From: Lotus japonicus
Lineage: Eukaryota > Streptophyta > Magnoliopsida > Fabales > Fabaceae
DNA length: 64,000 bases
Assembly: GCF_012489685.1 (NCBI RefSeq)
Contig: NC_080042.1
Location: 20,350,150-20,414,149 of the forward strand
Reading direction: 5' to 3'
The translations under genes and the position numbers were made by a program. The notes beneath the pieces are model-generated. The model did no database searches. It was given only the letters and a program-made list of their open reading frames with translations, and was not told the DNA's origin. Each line of letters starts with the position of its first letter. Within the stretch, counting starts at the first letter, position 1. This document shows, in pieces, positions 54,706-64,000 of the stretch.

Positions 54706-54981
54706 TAAGTGGCTAAGGTTGTGCGACTGCACGGAGTGCCAACCGGTATCATTTTAAGCAGAGATCCGACGCAAATGATCGAGCCAGACGACATGAAGTT
54801 GAATGATGGTTTGTCTTTTGAGGCGCCGACAGTTAGCAGTGGGGATAGAAGCGTGGAACAATCAAGGGCAAAACAGATTGCTTAAGTAAAGGTTATGAGG
54901 AACAATGACCCGGGCAATACTACATGGGAATTGGAGGACGAGATCAAGGAACTGTATTCCGGACTTTTCGCAGAACTCTGA
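54706..54981 (+). pseudogene. E7 scar of pol: integrase piece fused to chromodomain end
   Basis: Reads VRLHGVPTGIILSRDPTQMI, EPDDMKLNDGLSFEAPTV, then (after a TAA at about 54882) VKVMRNNDPGNTTWELEDEI. The first part is integrase around the second catalytic Asp, the rest the C-terminus; the joint at 54761-54785 is the same as at 29728-29752. Confidence 0.8.
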
Positions 54982-55019
54982 GTTTCGAGGACGAAACTTT
55001 TTTTTTTGGAGGGGAGTAT
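54981..55019 (+). other. E7 pre-PPT hairpin and polypurine tract
   Basis: AGTTTCGAGGACGAAACT (54981-54998), 7-bp stem with AGGA loop, then a T-run and GGAGGGGAG (55008-55016) before the LTR start at 55020. Confidence 0.82.
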
Positions 55020-57443
55020 TGTAAGACCTGGATTTGCAGAACCAGTTAAGTTCCGACTCACGCGTAGAATCAGTGTAAACGTGACAGGAGTTTGTTGTTT
55101 GAGAAAGATCAATGAAGAAGAAAGTTCAGGAATTGCTTGAGGTATGTTGCGTAGTCGCTGTAGGAATTAGTGCGAGTTGTCTGCACACCTGCCTTATGGC
55201 GAGCGTGTCCAGAATAGGCTATTTCGCTCTTAAAGCAACGTTTTGAGTGAGATTTCGAACTCTCGGAAAATTTAAAGATTCTCTTTAATTTTCCATCGAC
55301 CAGCGTTTCATTTCGGAACTCTGGACTGTACGCATGATAGGTTTCACTTTTCGGATGTCCGCCGACGCTAATTTCTTTGCTTCGAAACCCTATTTTCGAG
55401 CAATGGATGAAGACTTTTTCTATTCGGGACTTCTAACGAAGATTCCGTTCGCGTTGCCTAATTTGTTTCGATGTTTCCAATCTTTCTTCAGAAGGAAGTT
55501 TTGTCGTCCGACGATCACAGCAAAAAGTAGTTTTTCGGGACAGACTAACTTACACCGCTTTTGGCGTTTTGGATATCGTTTTTCCTAAATCTTAGATATT
55601 TGTTTTGAGTTCTGGAATTCTGACGCCAGAATCTCTCTTAGAATTCCACGGTGATCGTGCTGCAAAAATCGGAATCGCGAAATTTTCATTTTCCCGCGAT
55701 TTCGCCTGCCTATAAATAGCTCAAAAAGCAAAAATTCCTTCATTTTCTTCCTATTGTGGCTGAATTTCGTGGAGAGCAAGGGGGGAGGAGATTTTCGCGA
55801 AAACTTGACCAATCTTCGCGCAGTTCGTCCCTACTTCTAGGTATCGAGGTAACTAACACAATTCCTAAATCTGATTGTTGTTTCTGTTGCGTTTCTAAAG
55901 TCGTTTCTATGCTCACAGTTTTGAGCTTTTTCTAAAATGGTTCGATTTCTTCGATTTCTTGGTTGGGTTATGTTCCTTACGTTCCCCTGAGTCTAAAACC
56001 TCTGTCAGTAAACGCTGATTGTGATCCAGTTGTCCAGGATCTGAAAAACTGTTTCAAAACCCTTTTTGCTCACATTTCGAAACTTTATTGTCGAAAAGAC
56101 TTAATCTGACTTCGTGCCTTTAGGATTTGTTGTCACGGATGTCATGAGGATCGTTGCTGTCAAATTTATTTTTAGAACTGATAACTTTGAAGTTTTGAGC
56201 CTTTATTTTGGACCAAAATGCCCCTAGATAGTTGTATTTCGGCCCGATTGTCCGAAAATTGTTCCGACAGTTTCTTTGCCTTAGTTTTATCCTAAAACTA
56301 CCTTGTGAATTGATTTGATCAAAGAAAAAGAGCCGAAGCCCTTTTTCCTTTGAGGCCGTGGACTATTTCCTTTAGGGGGGAGTTTTTCGGTTTCGAAAAC
56401 TTGTCTTTTCGTACCTGATTGTCCTATTCTGAAGCTTTAATGCTTTGTCTATCGTTTATGTGTTGTTTTGTGATCGAACTAATCGATATTGTTCGGATTC
56501 TGCTTTGTTTTCTCCGAGGTTCAGTTGAAGGAACTTTGGAAGGTTCGGAGCACTTGAGTGAAGGAGCTTGTGATTTCGAAGCTGGATCAGCTCGAGGTTA
56601 GGGCAACTTGCTATATTTAGCTATGATTGCATGATAGGCGTCGATAAATTCGACTTATGCTTTATCTGATGTTGTTTATGATGATGATTTATTGTTATGA
56701 TTGTTTTCATAACTTATGATATTGATGATGTGTTGAATTGAGCGTTTTGACGCAACTTCGGAGTGGAGGTTCATTGACCTGGTGATCTTTGACATTTCGG
56801 GTTGGATGAACAACCCTAGGCAAGTCCGAATGTGGGGTTTGAGACTTAGCCATTTGTTGGGATTCGTAGGAATTCCTAGACTTTCCCCGGGAAATGTATT
56901 TTGGGTGGTTGATTTTTGGAAACTTAGAATGATAGAGCTTTCGAAAAATAAAGACTTGGGAAACTTAGACTTTGAGAAATAAACTCATAATTTGACTAAT
57001 TTGAATTGAAATCATTTTTATTAACGTTTAAGCATAGGAGAACTGAAGGGGAAAAATATTTACGAAAGGCGGGGAAAAGTCGACCTTTGTTGTGGGTTTG
57101 GAGAGTTATCGGAATTGGGAAAGCCACTAAGGTGAGCTATGGTGATGATTGAAAGTCACCGAGTACGTTAGTACTCTTGGGGAGTGTTGTGGAGCCGTGT
57201 TGTATTGACCGACACCTAGTGATCTTGTTGTTTGGGCTGTGTTGTATTGACCGACACTAGACCCTCGTGTAATCTTGTTGGTGGAGTTGTGTTGTATAGA
57301 CCGACACTAACTCTTGGGTTGTTTTGAGTTTGGGTCGGAGCAGTTTTTGACCATCGAGATTTGATGAGTCAGATGACTCAAGAAGTCATCAAGGGTGATC
57401 GCACTCCTTTCATAATTAATTGTCTTTTGTCGCCGAATCGACA

Positions 57444-57901
57444 TATACCTTCGGGTACAGTATATCTATATACCTTCGGGTACAGTATATACCTTCGGGT
57501 ACAGTATATCTATATACCTTCGGGTACAGTATATACCTTCGGGTACAGTATATCTATATACCTTCGGGTACAGTATATACCTTCGGGTACAGTATATCTA
57601 TATACCTTCGGGTACAGTATATACCTTCGGGTACAGTATATGCCTTCGGGTACAGTATATCTATATACCTTCGGGTACAGTATATACCTTCGGGTACAGT
57701 ATATACCTTCGGGTACAGTATATGCCTTCGGGTACAGTATATCTATATACCTTCGGGTACAGTATATGCCTTCGGGTACAGTATATCTATATACCTTCGG
57801 GTACAGTATATACCTTCGGGTACAGTATATACCTTCGGGTACAGTATATGCCTTCGGGTACAGTATATCTATATACCTTCGGGTACAGTATATACCTTCG
57901 G
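57444..57901 (+). repeat. UUCG-hairpin minisatellite, 21 full units (E7 3' LTR)
   Basis: Same unit as at 50053-50466, with two more copies and fewer base variants (the 5' copy has CTTCGAGTA and GGGTATAG variants not seen here). Confidence 0.92.
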
Positions 57902-58239
57902 AGCTTCTCTGAGGCGTGAGACTTCGTGAAAGCATGGAACTTCACTGAAGCGTGAGACTTCGTGAAAGTGAGTAAGCTGCACTGAGGCGTGAGACTTCGT
58001 GAAAGCAGAAACTTCACTGAGGCGGGAGACCTCGTGGAGACGGGAACCTTCGCTGAAGCGGGAGACTTTGCGGAGGCGTGCAACTTCACTGAAGCGTGAG
58101 ACTTCGTGAAGGCGCGAAACTTCACTGAAGCGTGAGACTTCGTGAATGTGTGAGATTTCACTGAAGCGTGAGACTTCGTGAAAGCGTAAGACCCCATTGA
58201 AGCGTGAGACTTCATGGAAGCGTGAGATTTCATCGTCGT
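57901..58239 (+). repeat. 36-bp hairpin minisatellite (E7 3' LTR)
   Basis: Same units as 50466-50803, essentially identical (one change at about 57979). Confidence 0.92.
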
Positions 58240-58556
58240 TTACCCTAGGGCAACGACAGGGAACATTGGTTTAGTTGGATACGTGTGTGTTGGGAGGACG
58301 ATACATTGTTTGACTAACCTTATCACCTAACTTCATATGTTGAGATTATGATGATTTGATGTTGATGAACATCGTTAGGTATTAATGATTGAACTGTGTA
58401 GGAGATTCGAGAACATGCTATGTATATACCTTAGAGTAGGCAATACATAACCTATATGTATATATATACAACATATGTATATATCCCCTTTATCACAAGT
58501 TGATTGTATATCTATTGTATTCTGTAAGTTGACCCTAGCGCCTTGGCTTTGTTTGT

Positions 58557-58865
58557 ATGTTTGTGTTTGGGCGGTCGGTCTGCTGCCAGGCGTCTGTCAG
58601 CCGGTTCGTGATGATTCGTTGTGCGGGAAAGACCCGGAGCGGAACGATTATTACTGAAGCTTTCGACGAGGACCCGGACTTCATGCCTGATCGAGGGAGG
58701 GTCGATGATAGTAGTGTGGGGTATGGGTGGTTAGAGTCTTTTGGAGTTGGTTGTTACTGTAATAGCTCTGATTCGTTTTGCTTTTGGGATCGGGTAGGTT
58801 TCCGACGCATGACTTTTCGTGTGGTTCTCTTACTGAGGGATCACAGTGAGTCAGTTGGACCATAG
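58557..58865 (+). CDS. small LTR frame, E7 3' copy (doubtful)
   Basis: Counterpart of 51121-51429, with two or three residue changes (for example CAGKTRSGTI kept, PVF to PDF). No evidence for expression. Confidence 0.2.
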   Translation: MFVFGRSVCCQASVSRFVMIRCAGKTRSGTIITEAFDEDPDFMPDRGRVDDSSVGYGWLESFGVGCYCNSSDSFCFWDRVGFRRMTFRVVLLLRDHSESVGP

Positions 58866-59187
58866 GGGTCTTTGCTTAGGCCATATTGAGGCCGACTCTC
58901 TCCTAGTGGTTTGTAATCATAATTTTCTCACTTACACTTCTGGGTCTGTATATATTTGCCTACGGGCACACTACTTTGGAGTCACTGTGAGTGTGTGGGA
59001 CGTGGAAGTGCAGCTGAGGCTGTACATGTTTATATTTGTTGTATATCGGTTAGTTGAGTAGTTGGGTTTTGTCTTTACTTCCTTATCGTTTTGATTTAAA
59101 GGAAAGAAAACGAAAAAAAATTACCTGTTTTCCGCGTAAAGATTATTTTTGGTTACTAAAGTGACACCTGGAAATCGGGGTGTTACA

Positions 59188-59557
59188 GATCAAGTCTAAG
59201 AAGCTTACTCCAAAGTTCATTGGACCGTACCAGATAACAGAACGAGTTGGGCCAGTGGCATATAGGATTGCGTTGCCGCCTTTCCTATCCAATATCCATG
59301 ATGTACTTCATGTGTCACAGTTGCGGGAGTACATGGCTGATGATTCTCGTGTTCTTGAACCTGACGACATTCAGCTAAAGGATGATCTGACGATGGTGAT
59401 GCCACCCATCAAGATCGTCGACAGGAGCACGAAGCGTTTAAGGAACAAGGAGGTGTCCTTGGTGAAGGTCGTTTGGAATCAAGCGACAGGCGATGCTACA
59501 TGGGAACTAGAGAATAAGATGCGGGAGTCACATCCCGATTTGTTTGTAAACCATTAA
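59188..59557 (+). pseudogene. pol: E3 pol, part 3: integrase C-terminus and chromodomain-like end
   Basis: After the GATCA duplication the frame runs KSKKLTPKFIGPYQITERVG (GPY/F module), VAYRIALPPFLSNIHDVLHV, VLEPDDIQLKDD and RNKEVSLVKVVWNQATGDAT, WELENKMRESHPDLF, ending at 59557. The last about 50 residues match the shortened chromodomain found at the C-terminus of Tekay-type integrases, thought to guide insertion into heterochromatin. This piece has no stop or shift. Confidence 0.92.
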
Positions 59558-59594
59558 GTTTCGAGGGCGAAACTATTTTTAAGGGGGGTGGTAT
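59557..59594 (+). other. E3 pre-PPT hairpin and polypurine tract
   Basis: AGTTTCGAGGGCGAAACT (59557-59574), overlapping the stop codon region, 7-bp stem with AGGG loop, then AAGGGGGGTGG (59581-59591) before the LTR start at 59595. Confidence 0.85.
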
Positions 59595-62158
59595 TGTAAG
59601 ACCCTACTTTGATGAATAAAATTATTTATTTTGGAATAAATGATAAAATGTGTCTTGCTGTGAATTGTGAATTTTCCTAGATGCATTGGAGTGTATAGTA
59701 TTATTAATATTGAAGTGATAATACTCAGGGGTTAGGAAATAATTATTTATAAGGTCAAGGACTTCAAGATAAGTGATTTTGGGTTGCTTGAGGGCCAAGG
59801 AGGAGAGCCATACTCGAGTATGTGAAGAGGAGAGAAGAGGAGACTTGTTTTTGACTAGGAATGCAAGAGTTAAGGGGAATATTGAGGGATTATTGCTCAT
59901 ATTCATGGCTGATCAGTTTTGGTCAAGAGAATAATGGAGAATGATGAGCCATTAATACCTTGTCTCTTTTCAAATTGGTGGAAATTTTGTGAAGGCTTAC
60001 GAGGGGTGTGTATAGCCGCGGGTTTGAGGGTAAAAGGGGGAGAGTTTTCTGATTTTTGAGAGACAAAATGAGCTGAGTGAGAAACCCAAACACAAACCCT
60101 CATTTTCCCACACACATTCAGAAGAAAAAAAGAAAGAGTAAGAGAGTGAGAGAGGGTGGCGACTAGAGGAGAGAAAGAAGAAGAAGAAGGAGTGAAAGCA
60201 AGAGAGATCAAGAGAGAAAGGAGAGGATCAAGTCAAGGCTGAAGCTGCAGCAAGGAGAGGGCTTCTCCATTCATCTATTCCATCACCATTCTTTCATCTT
60301 TTTACCATATTAGTGATGCTTGTATGATGACAAGATCAGTACGTTGATGCTTGGTAAATGACCCTATATTTTATGCATGGAAACCATGAATTTTATGCTA
60401 GATTTGACTAGGATTTCACATGATTGTGACGTGATAATTGTGACATGATCAATTCTGGATTTTTGGAGAGTATATGCTTATTGTTTTTGGCTGGACATTG
60501 ACTTGTGAAGTTGAGATGGAAGGAAGGAAGAGATTTAGAAAACCTTGGACCCTTCAGGGTTCGGCTAAGCCACTTTTGTGGTTGTTGGCAAGTTTTCTTC
60601 CTTCCGATTCATGCACAAGTTTATGTGATGGCTTGATTGATGAGGTTGTCATGACTTAAGTGTTGATATGCATGAGAATATGACTATGTGCTTGATATTG
60701 CTTATTTGATGCCTGATTTGGATATTGTCAAAAGGTCGCTCATCCAGCTGTAATTCCTTTTGGTGCTGTGATTATTACTGTCATTTAAGTTGCATTATCC
60801 GCTGTTGAAAATGTTAAGACTCTAGGTTGACTAATAGAGCCCTAACAAAGAGAATTGAGACTTAATCGCTTGCAAGTAAAATGTGATGTAATTGGAACAT
60901 AGGTCTAGTGAGGACTATGGACCATGAGAACGATGGTACCGTTAGAGACAAACGGTTACTTGCACGCGAGGGCGTTTTGTGGGTTGTACGGTGTGTCCCC
61001 ACGTGATTTGGTTGACTGTGGTCACCTTGTGATTCTGTGGGCGGACGGTGTGTCCCCCCATATGATTGAGGGTTGTACGGTGTGTCCCCTCTGAGAATTG
61101 TTCATCTGCGGATGATCGTGAATATGGCCATTGGTGTTGAGGTGGTTGTGTGAATGGTGAGGTCGCTAGCCTAACTGAACTTAGGTGACTGACTGAGATG
61201 TAACCTAAAAACTATGCTTATTATACCTTGTTATTTATGAGAGTTACATGATTATGTGAATGTTTATATGAGAATATGAGATCTGACCCTGTTATTTGTT
61301 TATGTGTTATTCTAGGGGGGGGGGCAGATGGTGAAGGTCAAGAGTACAGTGGTCTCGTGGACGATAGACTTACATGATCAGCATAAGGACAAAGCCTGGC
61401 AGACCGACTCTGCCAAGGTACGTCGCCTCTATGTCGGCAGCGCTACGATCACGGGACGTGACCGGCACGGGAACGTCGTCGAGACACAGATCATGGAGTG
61501 GGGCAAGGTCAAGATGCCCTTCGCACCATGTCGCTTCTTGCATCCAGGAGATGAGGGTTCTTGCTCGAACTGTCCACAGAGGGTTGCAGGAGGGGAGGTT
61601 TCTTCACGGGCGTTCGGGGCACCAGATTGGTGGGCACGCATTGGCGACTTTCCAGCTCCGCCTCTAGAGTCCCTACCAGTTCCTGCTGAGCCTATGGAGG
61701 GCTTTGCTCCACGGTACGATGCAGTAGCTGATGCACCTGGGGTTGTCGAGACGGAGGGACATGGAGACGCACCAGAGGTCAGGGCTCCTGTGAAGAAGCG
61801 CCAGAGACAGTGCGGTTGGCTCGACGAGTGACTGATGTTGCCATGCTGGGGGTTGAGTGTTTCGTAGTGTTGAACTATCATTTATCAGTCTTTATTTTCA
61901 GGGATTTCATTTGATGTAGGGCTTTAGCCCAAGGTTTAATTTATGTACTTGAATTATGGTTTCTTTTACTTACGAGTTATTTTATTCAGTAATGCATTTC
62001 TTATTATTTCCGCAAACTTATTTCGTAAAGTTTCAAGAGTTTCGTAATTAATGAACTTTTGTCATTAAAACAAGATTAATAATTGAACGGCGAAAATTCT
62101 TTACGAAAATGGTGATGTTTGGTTTACTGTGTGACACTCGAGAAATCGGGGCGTTACA
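59595..62158 (+). repeat. E3 3' LTR (2564 bp)
   Basis: TGTAAGACCCTACTTTG to GGGGCGTTACA, followed by CTTCA. It lacks about 466 bp present in the 5' LTR (joint near 60298) and keeps the true LTR end (62091-62158) lost from the 5' LTR. It also has a 10-bp AGAGGAGAGA insertion near 59830. Confidence 0.93.
61328..61831 (+). CDS. LTR-resident ORF, 167 aa, unknown function (3' LTR copy)
   Basis: Same frame as 19720-20202, beginning MVKVKSTVVSWTIDLHDQHK after a G-run, but reading through the 5' copy's stop (TAG there, CAG here) to end QCGWLDE. It differs at about nine residues (for example N to K, H to Q, S to C, L to P). Both copies are open, though nothing shows translation. In a complete element this copy lies downstream of the polypurine tract, the other upstream of the primer site. 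Confidence 0.4.
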   Translation: MVKVKSTVVSWTIDLHDQHKDKAWQTDSAKVRRLYVGSATITGRDRHGNVVETQIMEWGKVKMPFAPCRFLHPGDEGSCSNCPQRVAGGEVSSRAFGAPDWWARIGDFPAPPLESLPVPAEPMEGFAPRYDAVADAPGVVETEGHGDAPEVRAPVKKRQRQCGWLDE

Positions 62159-62163
62159 CTTCA
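62159..62163. repeat. Target site duplication CTTCA, right of E3
   Basis: Second copy; see 17520-17524. Confidence 0.95.
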
Positions 62164-64000
62164 CATCCATTTTCTTTTCTTCTCCTGCAGCACTAAAGTT
62201 CTTCTTCTTCTCTTTGCTGCATCAAGCCCTCAACTTGCAGCACATACACTCACCAACATCACCACTCCTTCATGTTCAAATTCTTTGCATTTTGCTGCAG
62301 CACAAGCTCACCATCATCACCTTTGTTTCTCCCATTTTCTTCTTCACGTCCCTTTTCCTTCTCTGCAACAAAACACCACCATCTTGGCTCTTCATGTCTC
62401 CTCCCACGCGTGACAACAACGCCACCGAGGCCACCCACAACCCCATCATGGACGCACCACATGAACCACACCATAAACCCTTTTCAGCCAAAACAGAGGA
62501 ACCACGACAATCACCATGGACGGCCACAAGCTCTTCGCCGCCTCAAGCAACCACACCCATGGCCACAAAGAGCCCCTCTGTTTGAGCAATCACCGCCGCT
62601 CCGAACAGCCACCAACAACAACCACAGCGAGTTTCAGCAAGCCACCACCATGAGCTCAAAGACCATGAAAAACTCGAGCAAAACAGAGGAGAAGGAACGT
62701 GAAAACAGAGGCGAAGTTACGCCGCCGACCCGCCAACTTGTCTCTTCGATTCCGGTGTACTCGGACCTCCATTCACAGCGAGGTTAGTATCGTTGGAACC
62801 CTTGCAACGTCCACAACAAAACCCATGTTCCGGATCATCGTTCCGTCGCCGTTGACCGCCGCCGCTGCCGCCTTCGGGAGCTCTTTCCGGTCAACTACGG
62901 CGACCGATGAAAAGACGGAGGATACTGCTACGATCCTTGCCGTGAGGAGAGCAAAACCCTATTTTTAATTTCATATTTGGGTCATTTTATTCGACGACTC
63001 CGATGACCACCGTCGACCTTCGGCTGAACTTTCTGGGCAAACCGTCGACTCTTTGGGGAAACGGACAGCGGCGTTGAGTTTCTGGCCTTGAAAGGATGAA
63101 GGAACAACCTTCCTTTGTGTCTCCGGCGACAGTTTCTCCATCAACCCCGTGAGCCGCAACTTTCTCTCACGACCCTTCGCAGACAAGTTTCTGAAACTTA
63201 ATTTTCGTAAGCCTTCAACTCTTGTATATGTTTTATCATCGAGTAAGCAAGTTTTAAAGAAAAATAAATATTTTCATTGTTATTGTGAAAATTGAAGTTT
63301 AACAGTTGATTAGGGAGGAGTTGCGATTTGTTTTATAAAATAATTTTCGTTTCAAAAGGAGATAAGTACTCTACTAATTGATGTAGCTGTGGACTGAGAA
63401 AGAGTCGTTTAACATGCGTTCGCTTTGAGTCAATTGCCTGAAGTCGTAGCTTTAGACCTTCAGTTAGTAGGTTAACTCAAATAGTAATTACGTTATGTGT
63501 ACTTATGAAGGGTACGAATAGCGGGAGCGCTTGACGACGAAGCTAAAGAATAAAAGGAAGCGAACCGACACGGGAAAGCAAAGATGTGTTGAGATTGGAA
63601 TTGCAGTTAGTATGGGAATTGGCTAAGGTGATGGCTACTCACTGAGTACTAGCTAATGCTTTAGGTGTCGACGAATTCGACTTTATATATTGTTTATGCA
63701 CTTGATTGTGATTGACTGGGAAATTTTTTCTGGAGGCTTTGGCCGAGTGAACTAATTAAGACGTGTGTCTCCGATTTCTGAGGCTTCGGCCGACATTGTT
63801 GATTATTTATCGCTTGATTTGTTGTTGATTGATTCACATGCTATGTGCTAAATGGTTAATCTAGGATGTGTTGATATATGTGTCATGACTGTTGGATTGT
63901 GCTAATTTGATTATGCAATTACACATATATCTGTTGTACGTCAGAGTGAGGATAACGGGCAGTTATGCCACACTCATCATGAGATTTTGGGAAAGTTTGA
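62159..64000 (+). repeat. E2 3' LTR, second part (runs off right edge)
   Basis: Continues the E2 LTR from 17524 and matches the 5' LTR from about 11457 to 12675. From about 63380 it carries sequence missing from the 5' LTR but homologous in order to the family D LTR (about 23285-23700), including GAGGCTTCGGCCGACATTGT and AATCTAGGATGTGT. The C-rich segment open in several frames is at 62109-62960. The LTR end lies beyond the window. Confidence 0.88.

Larger units (their letters stand above)
47628..59187 (+). mobile_element. E7: non-autonomous Tekay-type element (11.6 kb)
   Basis: LTRs 47628-51751 (4124 bp) and 55020-59187 (4168 bp), primer site 51755-51766, gag remnant, non-coding region, pol scar, hairpin and polypurine tract, flanked by GATCA. 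The LTRs differ at few sites plus two extra minisatellite units in the 3' copy, so insertion is recent. Since gag is cut down and pol reduced to a scar, the element moved with foreign proteins. Its LTR is related to that of E1. Confidence 0.93.
55020..59187 (+). repeat. E7 3' LTR
   Basis: Copy of 47628-51751, well over 99 percent alike by eye. The length difference of 44 bp matches two extra UUCG-hairpin units (21 full units at 57444-57901, against 19). TATA box at 55711-55718; 36-bp array at 57901-58239; small frame at 58557-58865 as in the 5' LTR. Confidence 0.95.
17525..62158 (+). mobile_element. E3: Tekay-clade chromovirus, heavily nested
   Basis: A 44.6-kb unit bounded by TGTAAGACCC and GCGTTACA ends and by the CTTCA duplication. 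Its own sequence is the 5' LTR 17525-20482, pol fragments 33362-33918, 45868-47627 and 59188-59557, polypurine tract 59581-59594 and 3' LTR 59595-62158. RT ([10 protein letters not shown]), RNase H, zinc-finger integrase and a C-terminal chromodomain-like end (VSLVKVVW, ATWELE) point to a Tekay/Del-type chromovirus. The last about 70 bp of the 5' LTR, the primer site, gag, protease and start of RT are missing, replaced by 20483-33361. SIRE and E7 later jumped into pol. Confidence 0.9.

Overview
The window looks like a purely repetitive stretch of plant (eudicot) chromosome with no host gene, tRNA gene or complete rRNA gene that I can recognise. It is a nest of LTR retrotransposons. Three lineages are present: (1) Ty3/gypsy chromoviruses of Tekay/Del type with unusually long LTRs (2.5-4.2 kb) and the initiator-Met primer site TGGTATCAGAGC; (2) one Ty1/copia SIRE/Maximus-type element with an env-like third gene; (3) several pieces of Cassandra, the TRIM element that carries a 5S rRNA-like sequence in its LTR. 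SIRE elements with this LTR start are common in legumes, so a legume is my guess, with low confidence.

Layout. 1-10514: element E1, minus strand, a gag-only Tekay derivative (3' LTR 1-3373, running off the left edge; non-coding internal region; intact gag 5590-6735; 5' LTR 6949-10514). 10515-17524 and 62159-64000: element E2, plus strand, with neither gag nor pol. Its 3' LTR is split by element E3 (17525-62158), whose insertion left the 5-bp duplication CTTCA on both sides. E3 was the coding-competent Tekay element: 5' LTR 17525-20482, pol in three pieces (33362-33918, 45868-47627, 59188-59557) and 3' LTR 59595-62158. Its gag, protease and start of RT are gone, replaced by a mosaic at 20483-33361 (LTR fragments in both orientations plus four Cassandra pieces). 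Inside E3 pol sit a SIRE element (33919-45862, TSD ATGGG) and element E7 (47628-59187, TSD GATCA), another gag-remnant Tekay derivative with nearly identical 4.1-kb LTRs.

How it fits together. The Tekay relatives form a series of increasing dependence: E3 (pol), E1 (intact gag, no pol), E7 (internally deleted gag, scars of pol), E2 (no gag, no pol). All keep LTRs, primer site, polypurine tract and a short hairpin just before the polypurine tract, as expected if they move with proteins made by other copies. Cassandra pieces are joined at the primer site to Tekay LTRs of two different subfamilies, and the Cassandra internal domain carries the same CGAGGACG hairpin core as the Tekay elements. 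Together these suggest that Cassandra and Tekay RNAs share particles. The LTRs also carry hairpin-forming minisatellites that differ between subfamilies but sit at about the same place, and GC-rich open reading frames near their 3' ends.

Limits: all boundaries come from reading and comparing copies by eye. Element lineage is assigned from protein motifs, not from database searches. Because the region is so repetitive, the 20483-33361 mosaic could include assembly errors.
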